Source: Planomonospora sp. ID82291
GTDB lineage: Bacteria; Actinomycetota; Actinomycetes; Streptosporangiales; Streptosporangiaceae
Length of the DNA stretch: 64,000 bases
NCBI RefSeq assembly: GCF_015711645.1
Contig: NZ_JABTEX010000003.1
Location: forward strand, 682,001-746,000
Direction of reading: 5' to 3'
A program made the translations under genes and the position numbers. Shown here one piece after another: positions 8,606-17,099 of the stretch (within the stretch, counting starts at the first letter, position 1; the number at the start of each line of letters is the position of its first letter). The notes under the pieces were generated by a model. The model saw only the letters and a program-made list of their open reading frames with translations, was not told the DNA's origin and made no database searches.

Positions 8606-9873
8606 GCGGAAACACTCCGGGCCGACCGCCGCAGACCGGTGAAGGCGGCCAGGGCCGCGGCGGCGAACGCCGCCAGCACGACGGCCATCGGCAGCGCCGA
8701 TCCGCCGCCGCCGATCCCCACCAGCGGGGCCGCGAGGCCGCCGAGCGCGAACTGCAGGACGCCCAGCAGCGCCGAGGCGCTCCCGGCGACCTGCTGGGGC
8801 TGGTCGGCCAGCGCCAGCGCCCCGGTGCCGGGCAGCACGAGGCCGGCGCCGCACATCATCACCAGCAGGCCCGCCACCAGCGCGCCGAGCGGCAGCCCGG
8901 CGACGGCCACGACGACCAGCGCCGCGCCTCCGGCCACGTACAGCAGCAGCCCGGCCGTGATCAGCCGCGCGGGCGCCGCCCGGCGCCCGGCGAGCCGCCC
9001 GCCGGCCTGGGCCGCGGCGGTCAGGGCGAGCGCGTTGAGCGCGAACACCAGCGAGTACGTCTGCGGCGAGGCCCCGTACACCTCCTGGATCACGAACGGG
9101 GAGCCGGAGATGTAGGCGAACAGGGCGCCGAACCCCAGGCCGCCGGCCAGTGCGCAGGCCAGGAAGGAGCGGTCGCGCAGCAGGTGGCCGAAGGTGACGA
9201 GGGTCTGCCGCAGCCCGCCGCGCTCCCGGTCGCCGGGCGGGAGCGTCTCGCGCACGCCGAGGAGCGCGGCGGCCAGCAGCGCCAGTCCCGTGACGCTCAG
9301 CACGGCGAAGATCCCGCGCCAGGAGGTGTGCGCGATCAGCTGCGCGCCGAGGATCGGGGCGAGGATCGGGGCGAGCCCGCTGACCAGCATGAGGGTGGCG
9401 AAGATGCGCGCGATGGCGGCGCCCTCGTACAGGTCGCGGACGACGGCGCGCACGATCACCAGCGCGGCGCCGCCCGCGATCCCCTGGAGCAGGCGGGAAC
9501 CGATCAGCCCCTCGACCGACGGCGCGAAGGCGCACAGCAGCGAGGCCGCGGCGTAGGCGGTGATGCCGATCACCAGCGGCCTGCGCCGCCCGAACACGTC
9601 GCTGAGCGGGCCGGCCACGATCTGGCCGGCCGAGACGCCGATGAGGCAGGCGGTGAGGGTCAGCTGCACCTGCGCCTGTCCGGTCCCCAGCTCGGCGGTG
9701 ATGGCGGGCAGCGCGGGCAGGTACATGTCGATGGAGAGCGGCCCGATCGCCGACAGGGCGCCCAGGACCAGCAGCAGGAGCAGCCCGCCGCGCCGCGCCG
9801 CCCCCGGGCGCGCGGCCTCCCCTCGCGTCTCCGGGCGTACGGACTCCTCCGGTGCGACGTCGGCCGCGGTCAT
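8599..9873 (-). CDS. Bcr/CflA-family drug efflux MFS transporter
   Basis: Major facilitator of 424 aa with about 12 hydrophobic segments, fitting the Bcr/CflA subfamily of 12-TM drug:proton antiporters. Visible landmarks are IGPLSIDMYLPALPAITAELG in TM1, the loop 2-3 motif GPLSDVFGRRRPLVIG, and the GLAPILAPILGAQL segment of motif C. Substrate is unknown; family members export bicyclomycin, chloramphenicol or sulfonamides. It is transcribed toward sufR but is probably a separate unit. Confidence 0.88.
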   Translation of the reverse strand: MTAADVAPEESVRPETRGEAARPGAARRGGLLLLLVLGALSAIGPLSIDMYLPALPAITAELGTGQAQVQLTLTACLIGVSAGQIVAGPLSDVFGRRRPLVIGITAYAAASLLCAFAPSVEGLIGSRLLQGIAGGAALVIVRAVVRDLYEGAAIARIFATLMLVSGLAPILAPILGAQLIAHTSWRGIFAVLSVTGLALLAAALLGVRETLPPGDRERGGLRQTLVTFGHLLRDRSFLACALAGGLGFGALFAYISGSPFVIQEVYGASPQTYSLVFALNALALTAAAQAGGRLAGRRAAPARLITAGLLLYVAGGAALVVVAVAGLPLGALVAGLLVMMCGAGLVLPGTGALALADQPQQVAGSASALLGVLQFALGGLAAPLVGIGGGGSALPMAVVLAAFAAAALAAFTGLRRSARSVSAG

Positions 9874-9893
9874 CCTGTTCTCCGTCCCTCACA

Positions 9894-9927
9894 GGCCCCC
9901 ACGGGCCACGGTGGGCCCACGGGGGCC
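9894..9927 (-). other. GC-rich inverted repeat upstream of the MFS gene
   Basis: GGCCCCCACGGGCC (9894-9907) and GGCCCACGGGGGCC (9914-9927) form a 14-bp stem with two mismatches and a six-base loop. It lies between the VOC gene and the MFS start and could be a terminator or a leader structure. Confidence 0.4.
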
Positions 9928-9951
9928 GGGAGTCCCCAACGAGATCAGGTC

Positions 9952-9978
9952 ATCCGATATTCCCCATATCGGATTTTT
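9952..9978. terminator. Intrinsic terminator next to the VOC gene 3' end
   Basis: ATCCGATAT-TCCCC-ATATCGGAT is a perfect 9-bp stem with a five-base loop followed on the plus strand by a run of T. It lies 16 bases after the VOC stop codon. The T run favours plus-strand termination, but the hairpin can serve the minus-strand gene too. Confidence 0.6.
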
Positions 9979-9993
9979 CGAAAAGCGGCCGCG

Positions 9994-10770
9994 TCACCCG
10001 GGCCGGTCGGGGGCGAGCAGCGCGAAGGGCGCGAACTCCGGGTCGGCCACCACGGCGGCGGGTCCCCGGGACGTGCTCACCCGCTCGGTGAGGACCGAAC
10101 CGCCCAGCTCCCCGACCTTCGCCACCGCGGCGCCGAGGTCGGCGACCGCGAAATGGGTCAGCCAGTGCGGCGGCACGTCCGGCGGCGTCCGCGGGCCCAT
10201 CGGCGCCATCCCGGCCACGGGCCGCCCGCCCGCCCGCCACTCGGTGCGCTCCGCGCCGCCCCGGCCGTCCTCCCGGGCCTCCCAGCCGAAGACCGCCGGG
10301 TAGAAGGCCTCCGCCGCCGCGGTGTCGCGGGTGACCAGCTCGCTCCAGGCGAACGCGCCCGGTTCGCCGACCAGTTCCGCGCCGTGCATCTCCTCCGCCT
10401 GCCAGGCCATGAAGAAGGCGCCCGAGAGGTCCCGGAAGGCGGCGGTCCAGCCGTGCTCGAAGACCCGCACGGGCTCCAGCACGACCCCGCCCCCCGCCGC
10501 GCGCACCTTCGCGGCCGTGGCGGCGACGTCGTCGACCGCCACGTGGACGTTCCAGACCGAGGGCGCGCCCTCGCCGAAACTCGGCGCCACTCCGGCCACC
10601 GCCCTGCCGCCGAGCGTGAACCGCCCGTAGCCGCCGGAGTCCGGGCGCGGGTCGACGGCCAGCTCCCAGCCGAAGAGCTCCCCGTAGAACCCCGCCGACA
10701 GGGTGACGTCGGTGCTCGACAGGTCGACCCAGCACGGGACGCCGGGCTGGTAGCCGCTCCGCTCGGACAC
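9994..10770 (-). CDS. VOC-superfamily protein with two tandem glyoxalase-like domains
   Basis: Cytoplasmic protein of 258 aa made of two vicinal-oxygen-chelate modules: residues about 10-125 (VPCWVDLSSTDVTLSAGFYGELFGWEL) and about 135-250 (FAWSELVTRDTAAAEAFYPAVFGWEA). Tandem VOC proteins of this type are common in actinomycetes, often annotated as hydroxylases or glyoxalase/bleomycin-resistance-like proteins; the substrate cannot be deduced. The start is GTG 10770 (VSERSGYQPGVP), preceded by AGGGGG; a longer frame upstream has no homology. It diverges from the ABC transporter pair. Confidence 0.85.
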   Translation of the reverse strand: MSERSGYQPGVPCWVDLSSTDVTLSAGFYGELFGWELAVDPRPDSGGYGRFTLGGRAVAGVAPSFGEGAPSVWNVHVAVDDVAATAAKVRAAGGGVVLEPVRVFEHGWTAAFRDLSGAFFMAWQAEEMHGAELVGEPGAFAWSELVTRDTAAAEAFYPAVFGWEAREDGRGGAERTEWRAGGRPVAGMAPMGPRTPPDVPPHWLTHFAVADLGAAVAKVGELGGSVLTERVSTSRGPAAVVADPEFAPFALLAPDRPG

Positions 10771-10966
10771 TCCGACCCCCTGTCGGTCATGACTCGGACG
10801 CGCCCAGCCTGACATGCGCGTGAGGGGGCCCCGGCGGGCCGCCGGGGCACTTGGCGGGATCCGCCCGAAGCCTTTTACCGGGCGTGGACGGCCCGCCGTC
10901 CGCCCGGCCCGCGCCGCTCCGCGGGGAAGGGCGCGAGCGGGACCGCCCGGGACAGTCCCTAAACTC

Positions 10967-11881
10967 ATGGCCATGGACTCCCCAGCCGTCGAGATCATCG
11001 ATCTGGTCAAACGGTACGGCCGAACGACCGCGATCGACGGCCTGAGCCTGCGCGCCGCCCGCGGCGCGGTCACCGCCGTGCTCGGCCCCAACGGCGCGGG
11101 CAAGACCTCCACCGTCGAGATCTGCGAGGGCTTCCGGCGCCCGGACGGCGGCACGGTCAGCGTGCTCGGCCTCGACCCGGCCCGGCCGGAGCTGCGGGCC
11201 CGGGTCGGCGTGATGCTCCAGTCCGGGGGCGTGCCTCCGGCGATGCGCTGCGGCGAGTGGCTGCGGCTGGTGGCCCGCTTCTACGCCCACCCGCTCGACC
11301 CGGCGGCGCTGCTGGACCGGCTCGGGCTGGCCGAGCACGCCCGCACGCCGTACCGGAGGCTGTCGGGGGGCCAGCAGCAGCGCGTCTCGCTGGCCGCGGC
11401 CGTGATCGGCCGCCCGGAGCTGGTCTTCCTCGACGAGCCGACCGCCGGGCTGGACCCCCAGGCCCGCCACGCCTGCTGGGAGCTGGTCGCCGCCCTGCGG
11501 GCCGCGGGGGTGTCGGTGGTGCTCACCACCCACCACATGGACGAGGCCGAGAAGCTCTCCGACCACGTGGTGATCATCGATCACGGCCGCGTGGTGGCCG
11601 AGGGCACCCCCGCCTCGCTCACCGGCGCCGAGCGGCAGCTGCGCTTCCGCGCCCGGCCGGGGCTCGCCCTGGACGAACTGCTCACCGCGCTGCCCGCGGG
11701 CAGCGCGGCCAAGGAGTCCCCCGCGGGGCACTACATCATCGAAGGGCAGGTCGGCCCCGAGCTGCTGGCGACCGTGACGGCCTGGTGCGCCGCCGAGGGC
11801 GTCACCGCCGACGACCTCAGCATCGAGCGCCGCACCCTGGAGGACGTCTTCCTCGAACTGACCGGCCGGGAGCTGCGATGA
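10967..11881 (+). CDS. ABC transporter ATP-binding protein (drug/ABC-2 exporter type)
   Basis: ATPase of an ABC-2 exporter, 304 aa. Walker A GPNGAGKTST, signature LSGGQQQRVSLA, Walker B LVFLDEPTAGLDPQ and the His switch TTHHMDEAE are all present; the last 80 residues form the C-terminal extension typical of DrrA/CcmA-like exporters. ATG 10967 (MAMDSPAVEIIDLVKRYG) is favoured over longer frames. Its stop overlaps the start of the permease gene by four bases (ATGA), so the two form one operon. Substrate unknown. Confidence 0.92.
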   Translation: MAMDSPAVEIIDLVKRYGRTTAIDGLSLRAARGAVTAVLGPNGAGKTSTVEICEGFRRPDGGTVSVLGLDPARPELRARVGVMLQSGGVPPAMRCGEWLRLVARFYAHPLDPAALLDRLGLAEHARTPYRRLSGGQQQRVSLAAAVIGRPELVFLDEPTAGLDPQARHACWELVAALRAAGVSVVLTTHHMDEAEKLSDHVVIIDHGRVVAEGTPASLTGAERQLRFRARPGLALDELLTALPAGSAAKESPAGHYIIEGQVGPELLATVTAWCAAEGVTADDLSIERRTLEDVFLELTGRELR

Positions 11882-12663
11882 CCGTGAACACCCCCGCGCC
11901 GGGGCCGGACCTGACCCCGGCCGGCGCCGCCGCGCCGCTGCCCGCCATGGTGCTGGCCCAGGCGGGCGCGGAGATCCGGGCGACGCTGCGCAACGGCGAG
12001 CAGCTGCTGCTCACGATGATCATCCCGGTGCTGCTGCTCGTCGGCTTCTCCAGCGCGCCGCTGGTGGACGTCGGCGGCGGCTCCCGGGTGGACTTCACCA
12101 CCCCCGGCGTGCTCGCGCTGGCCGTGATGTCCACCGCCTTCACCGGCCAGGCCATCGCCACCGGCTTCGAGCGCCGCTACGGCGTGCTCAAGCGGCTGGG
12201 CGCGACCCCGCTGTCGCGGACCGGGCTGCTGCTGGCCAAGACGCTCGCGGTGGTCGCGGTCGAGGCCGTGCAGGTCGCGGTCATCGCCGGGGTGGCGCTC
12301 GCGCTGGGCTGGCGGCCCGGCGGCTCCCCGCTCGCGGCGCTGGCGCTGATCGTGCTGGGCACCGCCGCGTTCAGCGGGCTCGGCCTGCTGATGGCCGGCA
12401 CGCTGCGCGCGGAGGCGACGCTCGCCGGGGCCAACCTGGTCTACCTGCTCCTGCTCGGCTGCGGCGGAGTGATCTTCCCGCTCTCGGCCTTCCCCGACGC
12501 GGTGGAGCCGGTGCTGGAGCTGCTGCCCATCTCCGCGCTGGCCGGCGGGCTCCGCGCGGTCCTGTCCGGCGGCTCGGGCCTGCCCCTGGCCGGCGCGGCC
12601 GTCCTGGCGGCCTGGGCGGCCCTCACGCTGGGTCTCGCATCGCGGACGTTCCGCTGGGAGTAG
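11878..12663 (+). CDS. ABC-2 type permease
   Basis: Integral membrane partner of the preceding ATPase, 261 aa, with about six hydrophobic segments (LLLTMIIPVLLLVGF, VLALAVMSTAFTGQAIATGF, LAKTLAVVAVEAVQVAVIAGVAL and three more). The ERRYGVLKRLGATPLSRTGLLLAK segment is the conserved coupling region of ABC-2 permeases. It begins at ATG 11878, overlapping the ATPase stop. The pair is a half-size exporter that probably acts as a dimer of each. Confidence 0.9.
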   Translation: MTVNTPAPGPDLTPAGAAAPLPAMVLAQAGAEIRATLRNGEQLLLTMIIPVLLLVGFSSAPLVDVGGGSRVDFTTPGVLALAVMSTAFTGQAIATGFERRYGVLKRLGATPLSRTGLLLAKTLAVVAVEAVQVAVIAGVALALGWRPGGSPLAALALIVLGTAAFSGLGLLMAGTLRAEATLAGANLVYLLLLGCGGVIFPLSAFPDAVEPVLELLPISALAGGLRAVLSGGSGLPLAGAAVLAAWAALTLGLASRTFRWE

Positions 12664-12709
12664 GCACGGCCATTCCGCGGAGTCGGGCGAGGTCTTCTAT
12701 CATCCCCCG

Positions 12710-14179
12710 GTGACCATCACCGGAACGCGGTCCGCGGCCGCTCCGGCGGCACGGCGCACGGGGCGGGTCCTCGGGCCGTACGCGGCCGTGGGGATCATCG
12801 CCGCGGCCGTCGCCGCCGTCGGCTCCTGGACGGCCTCCCTGTCGTCGGACGAACTGGCCACCCACAGCGCCGTCCGCCGGAGCGCGGCGGGCCTGTGGGA
12901 GCTGGCCCAGCACATCGACGGGCACTTCCTGCCCTACTACGCGTTCATGCACCTGTGGCTGGAATTCGGCCAGGCCGAGTGGTGGATGCGCCTGCCGTCG
13001 GCCCTCGCCACCGGCGCCGCCGCGGTGCTCGTGGCCGACCTGGGACGCCGGCTGCACTCCCTGCCCGCGGGGCTGCTCGCCGCCGCGGTCTACACGGCCC
13101 TGCCCTCGGTCTCCTACCAGGGGCAGAACGCCCGCTCCTACGCCTTCGCCGCGGCCGCGGCGGCGCTGGCCGCCTGGGCGCTGCACCGGGCGGTCGAGGA
13201 GCCGGGGCGCCGCCGCCGGTGGGCGGGATACGCCGCGGCCGTCGCGCTGCTCGGCTCCACCCAGGTGTTCGCGCTGCTCACGCTCTCGGCCCACCTGATC
13301 GTCGCGGTGCCGTACGGCAGGAGCGTCCTGGTCCGGGTGCTGCCGGCGATGGGCGCCGGCTGCGTTCCCGGCGCGGTGTGGCTGGCCGTCGGGTTCGCCG
13401 AGCGGCACGCCGTCAGCTGGATCCGGCTGCCCGAGCCCTCGGTCTTCCTGGCGCTGCCGAAGATGGTCGGCGGCACCCCGGCCGCCGGCTGGATCCTGAC
13501 GGGGGTCGCCGCGCTCGCGCTGCTCCCCCGCGGGCGGCGCGCCCCCGGCAACTGGACGGCGGGCCTGGTGGGCTGGGCGCTGCTCCCGCCCGCCCTGCTG
13601 TTCGCCGTCTCCCACCTGGTCGCCCCGGTCTACGTCGACCGCTACCTGTTCGCGACCGTGCCCGCCTACGCGCTGCTGGCCGGGCTCGCGCTCGCCTCGC
13701 TGCCCCGGGCCGCCGCGCCGCTCGCCCTGGCGGGCCTCGTCGCGGGCGCCGTCCCCGGGCACCTGGGGCATCTGGACCTGCGTGGGCCGGACGGGCGCCA
13801 GGAGAACTTCCCCCGGGCGGTCCGGATCATCGAGCAGGGGGCGCGGCCCGGCGACGCGATCGTCTACGGGCGTTCCCGGATGCGGGAGGGGTTCCTCTAC
13901 TACGGCGGGCGGCGGCTCCCCGACGACGTGCTGCTCGACGGGACCGGCCCCCTGCCGGACTCCTTCGGCTATCCGGAGCGGGACGACGTCGCCGCGGCGA
14001 CCGAGGGGCGGCAGCGCGTGTGGGTCGTCTGGATCGGGGACACCGGGGCCGCCGCACGCGTCGAGAGGGTCGACGCGCTGACCGGGGCCGGGTTCGCCCG
14101 GGTCAAGGCCTGGCATGCCGGCCGGGTGCCCGGCATGACGGTGGCGCTGTACGTCCGGCGGTCGCCCTCCGGCGGCTGA
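12710..14179 (+). CDS. GT-C type membrane glycosyltransferase
   Basis: Polytopic membrane protein of 489 aa resembling family 39/83 (PMT/ArnT-like) glycosyltransferases that use polyprenyl-phosphate sugars on the outer face. The SSDELATHS stretch in the first extracellular loop holds the Asp-Glu expected of a GT-C catalytic site, followed by eight to ten hydrophobic segments and a soluble C-terminal domain (about residues 380-485). Acceptor unknown. It starts with GTG at 12710 and stands alone. Confidence 0.75.
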   Translation: MTITGTRSAAAPAARRTGRVLGPYAAVGIIAAAVAAVGSWTASLSSDELATHSAVRRSAAGLWELAQHIDGHFLPYYAFMHLWLEFGQAEWWMRLPSALATGAAAVLVADLGRRLHSLPAGLLAAAVYTALPSVSYQGQNARSYAFAAAAAALAAWALHRAVEEPGRRRRWAGYAAAVALLGSTQVFALLTLSAHLIVAVPYGRSVLVRVLPAMGAGCVPGAVWLAVGFAERHAVSWIRLPEPSVFLALPKMVGGTPAAGWILTGVAALALLPRGRRAPGNWTAGLVGWALLPPALLFAVSHLVAPVYVDRYLFATVPAYALLAGLALASLPRAAAPLALAGLVAGAVPGHLGHLDLRGPDGRQENFPRAVRIIEQGARPGDAIVYGRSRMREGFLYYGGRRLPDDVLLDGTGPLPDSFGYPERDDVAAATEGRQRVWVVWIGDTGAAARVERVDALTGAGFARVKAWHAGRVPGMTVALYVRRSPSGG

Positions 14180-14184
14180 GCGCG

Positions 14185-14232
14185 GCCGTCCGCCGACCCG
14201 TCCGCCGACCCGTCCGCCGGCCCGTCCGCCGG
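14185..14232. repeat. Four tandem 12-bp repeats downstream of the glycosyltransferase
   Basis: Four head-to-tail copies of a CCCGTCCGCCG(A/G) unit directly after the stop codon. With no spacers it is not a CRISPR; it looks like a simple slippage repeat in intergenic DNA. Confidence 0.8.
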
Positions 14233-14333
14233 CCGGGACCGCGGAGACGGCGGGCGCCCCGGCGGGACCGGCGGGCCGGCGGAACCCCGGCACAGTAAGG
14301 TGCATGCAGCCGTAGAGCCCCTGAAGGAGTGCG

Positions 14334-15245
14334 ATGACCGCCGAAGCCCTGCCGGGAGCAGCAGAGCCGTACCGTCCGGGCCGCGGGCCGGGCGCGCTGC
14401 TGCGGAGCGCCGCGGACGCCGTCCCGCCCTCCGGCCTGGTGCTGCTGGCCATCCTGTCGGTCCAGGTCGGCGCGGGGTTCGCCAAGGAGCTCTTCGCGCA
14501 CCTGCCGCCCAGCGCCGTGGTGCTGCTGCGGATCGGGATGGGCGCGCTGGTCCTGTGCGTGGTGGCCCGCCCCCGGCTGCGCGGGCTGACCCGGGCCGAC
14601 CTGGGGGTCGGCGTCGCGTTCGGCGCGGCGCTGGGCCTGATGAACATGACGTTCTACGAGGCGCTGGCCCGGCTGCCGATGGGGATCGCGGTGGCCATCG
14701 AGTTCCTCGGCCCGCTCGGCGTGGCGGTGGCCGCCTCGCGGCGCCGCCTGGACCTGCTCTGGGTCGCGCTGGCCGCCTCGGGCATCGCGCTGCTGGCGCC
14801 CTGGGGCCAGGCGTCCGGGCTGGACCTGGTCGGGGTCGGCTTCGCCCTGGCCGCCGGGGCCTGCTGGGCCGCCTACATCCTGCTCGCGGCCGCGGTGGGG
14901 CAGCGCTTCCCGGGCACCGGCGGGGTGTCCTTCGGCATGCTCGTCGCCTTCCTGCTGTCGGCCCCCCTCGGCATCGCCTCCGGCGGCGCCGACCTGCTCC
15001 AGCCGGAGCTGCTGCTGATCGGCCTGGGCGTCGGGCTGCTGTCGTCGGTCATCCCCTACTCGATCGAGCTGGAGGCGCTGCGCCGGATGCCCAAGCGGGT
15101 GTTCGGCATCCTGATGAGCCTGGAGCCGGCCATGGCCGCCCTGGTCGGCCTGCTCGTCCTGGGGGAGGTCCTCGACGCGCGCGAGTGGGCCGCCATCGGC
15201 TGCGTGGTCGCCGCCAGCGTGGGGGCCACCCGCGCCGCACGCTGA
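14334..15245 (+). CDS. EamA/DMT-family exporter (RhtA-like)
   Basis: Drug/metabolite transporter of 303 aa with about ten hydrophobic segments arranged as two EamA repeats. FYEALARLPMGIAVAIEFLGPLGVAV and IPYSIELEALRRMPKRVFGILMSLEPAMAALVG are typical of the RhtA subgroup, which exports threonine and homoserine in E. coli. The actual substrate here is not known. Starts ATG 14334 with GAAGGAG upstream. Confidence 0.85.
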   Translation: MTAEALPGAAEPYRPGRGPGALLRSAADAVPPSGLVLLAILSVQVGAGFAKELFAHLPPSAVVLLRIGMGALVLCVVARPRLRGLTRADLGVGVAFGAALGLMNMTFYEALARLPMGIAVAIEFLGPLGVAVAASRRRLDLLWVALAASGIALLAPWGQASGLDLVGVGFALAAGACWAAYILLAAAVGQRFPGTGGVSFGMLVAFLLSAPLGIASGGADLLQPELLLIGLGVGLLSSVIPYSIELEALRRMPKRVFGILMSLEPAMAALVGLLVLGEVLDAREWAAIGCVVAASVGATRAAR

Positions 15246-15297
15246 CCGGGACGGGCCAGCGGCGGGACCACCGCGCCCGCCGCCTACCATGTGACCC

Positions 15298-16296
15298 GTG
15301 AACCAGCTCCTCGACCGGCCCGCCCGGCGCGCCGCGCACCCCTTCCTGAGCGTGTGGTCGCCCACGACCGCCACCATGCGCCTGTGGGCCCTGATCATGG
15401 TGGCCGTCAACGCGGGCATCACGGTGACGGGCGCGGTGGTGCGGGTGACCAAGTCGGGACTGGGCTGCCCCACCTGGCCGCAGTGCACCCCGGACAGCTT
15501 CGTCCCGGCCGCCCATGACGGGATCTCGCCGCTCAACACGGCGATCGAGTTCGGCAACCGGCTGCTGACCTTCCTGGTGCTGGTCGTGGCGGTGGCCTGC
15601 GTGATCGTCGCGCGCCGCCTGCCGGAGCGCCGGCGCGTCCTGGTCCGGCTGGCCTGGATCCAGCCGTTCGGCGTGGCCGTCCAGGCGTTCTGGGGCGGTG
15701 TGGTGGTGCACAGCGCGCTCAACCCGGTCACCGTGAACGTGCACTTCCTGTTCTCCGTCGGCATGACGGCCGCGGCCTGCGTGCTGTACGCCCGTGCCGG
15801 AGAGGGCGACGCCGCGCCGGAGCCGCTGGTCCACCCCGGCATCCGCACGCTCGGGGCCGTCCTGGTCGGCGCCGTGCTCGCGCTGATCCTGGCGGGCATG
15901 ATCGTGACCGGCACCGGCCCGCACTCCGGGGACGACCTGGCCTCCCGGTTCCCCTTCGACATCGAGACCGTGGCCAGGATCCACGCCGACGCCGCCTACC
16001 TCGTGGTGGGCCTGACGTTCGCGCTGGCGTTCGCGCTGCACGTGACCGGCGCGCCCGGCCCGGCGCGGCGGGCGGCGCTGACGCTGCTGGCCGTGGAGCT
16101 GGCGCAGGGCGTCGTCGGCTACGTCCAGTACTTCCTGGCGGTGCCCGCGTTCCTGGTCGGCCTGCACGTGCTCGGCTCGACCCTGGTGTGGATCTGCACG
16201 CTGCGGGTGGTCTTCACGCTCCGCTCCCGGGGCCCGGCGGGCGTTCCCGCCGCCGGGGCGTCCGAGGCGGCCGCCCCGGACGCCGTCCGTGCGTGA
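15298..16296 (+). CDS. ctaA: Heme A synthase (CtaA/COX15)
   Basis: Membrane enzyme of 332 aa that oxidises the C8 methyl of heme O to a formyl group, giving heme A for aa3 cytochrome oxidase. Features include VTGAVVRVTKSGLGCPTWPQC with the extracellular cysteine pair, the IEFGNR segment holding the conserved Glu, and about eight TM helices; a second repeat has VARIHADAAYLVVG. It starts with GTG at 15298. The partner heme O synthase gene ctaB lies 3 kb away on the other strand. Confidence 0.92.
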   Translation: MNQLLDRPARRAAHPFLSVWSPTTATMRLWALIMVAVNAGITVTGAVVRVTKSGLGCPTWPQCTPDSFVPAAHDGISPLNTAIEFGNRLLTFLVLVVAVACVIVARRLPERRRVLVRLAWIQPFGVAVQAFWGGVVVHSALNPVTVNVHFLFSVGMTAAACVLYARAGEGDAAPEPLVHPGIRTLGAVLVGAVLALILAGMIVTGTGPHSGDDLASRFPFDIETVARIHADAAYLVVGLTFALAFALHVTGAPGPARRAALTLLAVELAQGVVGYVQYFLAVPAFLVGLHVLGSTLVWICTLRVVFTLRSRGPAGVPAAGASEAAAPDAVRA

Positions 16297-17095
16297 CCCC
16301 GCGGACGGTCCCGGACCCCGGCCCGGACCTCCGGCCGGGCGGCCGCGCCGTACGGTCCCCCGCGCCGTGTCCGCCTCCGTGTCCGCCCCCGTGTCCCTCC
16401 TCGCGTCCGTCCGGCGCTCCCGCGCGGCGCTGCGCCGCTGCTACCAGGCGGCGGTGGCGCTGAGCGTGCTGGCGGTCGCCCCGCTCACCTGGGCCTGGCT
16501 GACCAGCTCCGGCCACCGGGTGGTCGCCGACTCCTCCCCCGGCTGGACGGCCGAGGTGCCGCAGGCGCCCGTCGCGCTGGTGCTGGGCGCGGCCGTGCAC
16601 GGCGGGCGCCCCTCCCCCATGCTGGCCCGACGGCTGGACGTCGCCGCCGAGCTGTACCGGGCGGGGCGGGTGCGCGCGCTGCTGCTCTCCGGTGACAACG
16701 GACGCCGCGGCTACGACGAGCCGACCGCGATGCGCGACCACCTGCTCGCCCGCGGGGTGCCCGGCCGGGCCCTGGTCCTCGACTACGCGGGCTTCGACAC
16801 CTGGGACTCCTGCGTGCGCGCCCGCGACGTGTTCGGCGCCACCCGGCTGACCGTGGTCACCCAGGTCTTCCACCTGCCCCGGGCCGTCGCGCTGTGCCGC
16901 GCGGCGGGCCTGGAGGCCTCCGGCGTCGGCGACGACTCGGCCCGGCGGTGGGCCTCGACCACCTACGCCTACGCGGTCCGCGAGTTCGGGGCGGCGGCGA
17001 AGGGGTTCCTGGACGCGGTGGTGCTGCGCTCGGATCCGGTCTTCCCCGGCCCCCGGGAGACCACCCTGGACGCCGCGCTGCGCGCGCGGGGCTGA
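16289..17095 (+). CDS. SanA/YdcF-family (DUF218) membrane-anchored protein
   Basis: 268 aa with one N-terminal TM segment (about residues 52-70) and a periplasm-facing DUF218 domain: ALVLGAAVHGGRPSPMLARRLDVAAELY, LLLSGDNGRRGYDEPTAMRDHL, STWDSC-like DTWDSCVRA, and VTQVFHLPRAVALCRAAGL. The E. coli relatives SanA and ElyC affect envelope barrier function; the enzymatic activity is uncertain. The GTG start at 16289 overlaps the ctaA end by eight bases, so it may be cotranscribed. An internal GTG around codon 27 is an alternative start. Confidence 0.82.
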   Translation: MRDPADGPGPRPGPPAGRPRRTVPRAVSASVSAPVSLLASVRRSRAALRRCYQAAVALSVLAVAPLTWAWLTSSGHRVVADSSPGWTAEVPQAPVALVLGAAVHGGRPSPMLARRLDVAAELYRAGRVRALLLSGDNGRRGYDEPTAMRDHLLARGVPGRALVLDYAGFDTWDSCVRARDVFGATRLTVVTQVFHLPRAVALCRAAGLEASGVGDDSARRWASTTYAYAVREFGAAAKGFLDAVVLRSDPVFPGPRETTLDAALRARG

Positions 17096-17099
17096 CCGG

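Noticed and set aside
14185-14232. Possible short CRISPR-like array
   Set aside because: Units are 12 bp, directly abutting with no spacers, so it is a simple tandem repeat.
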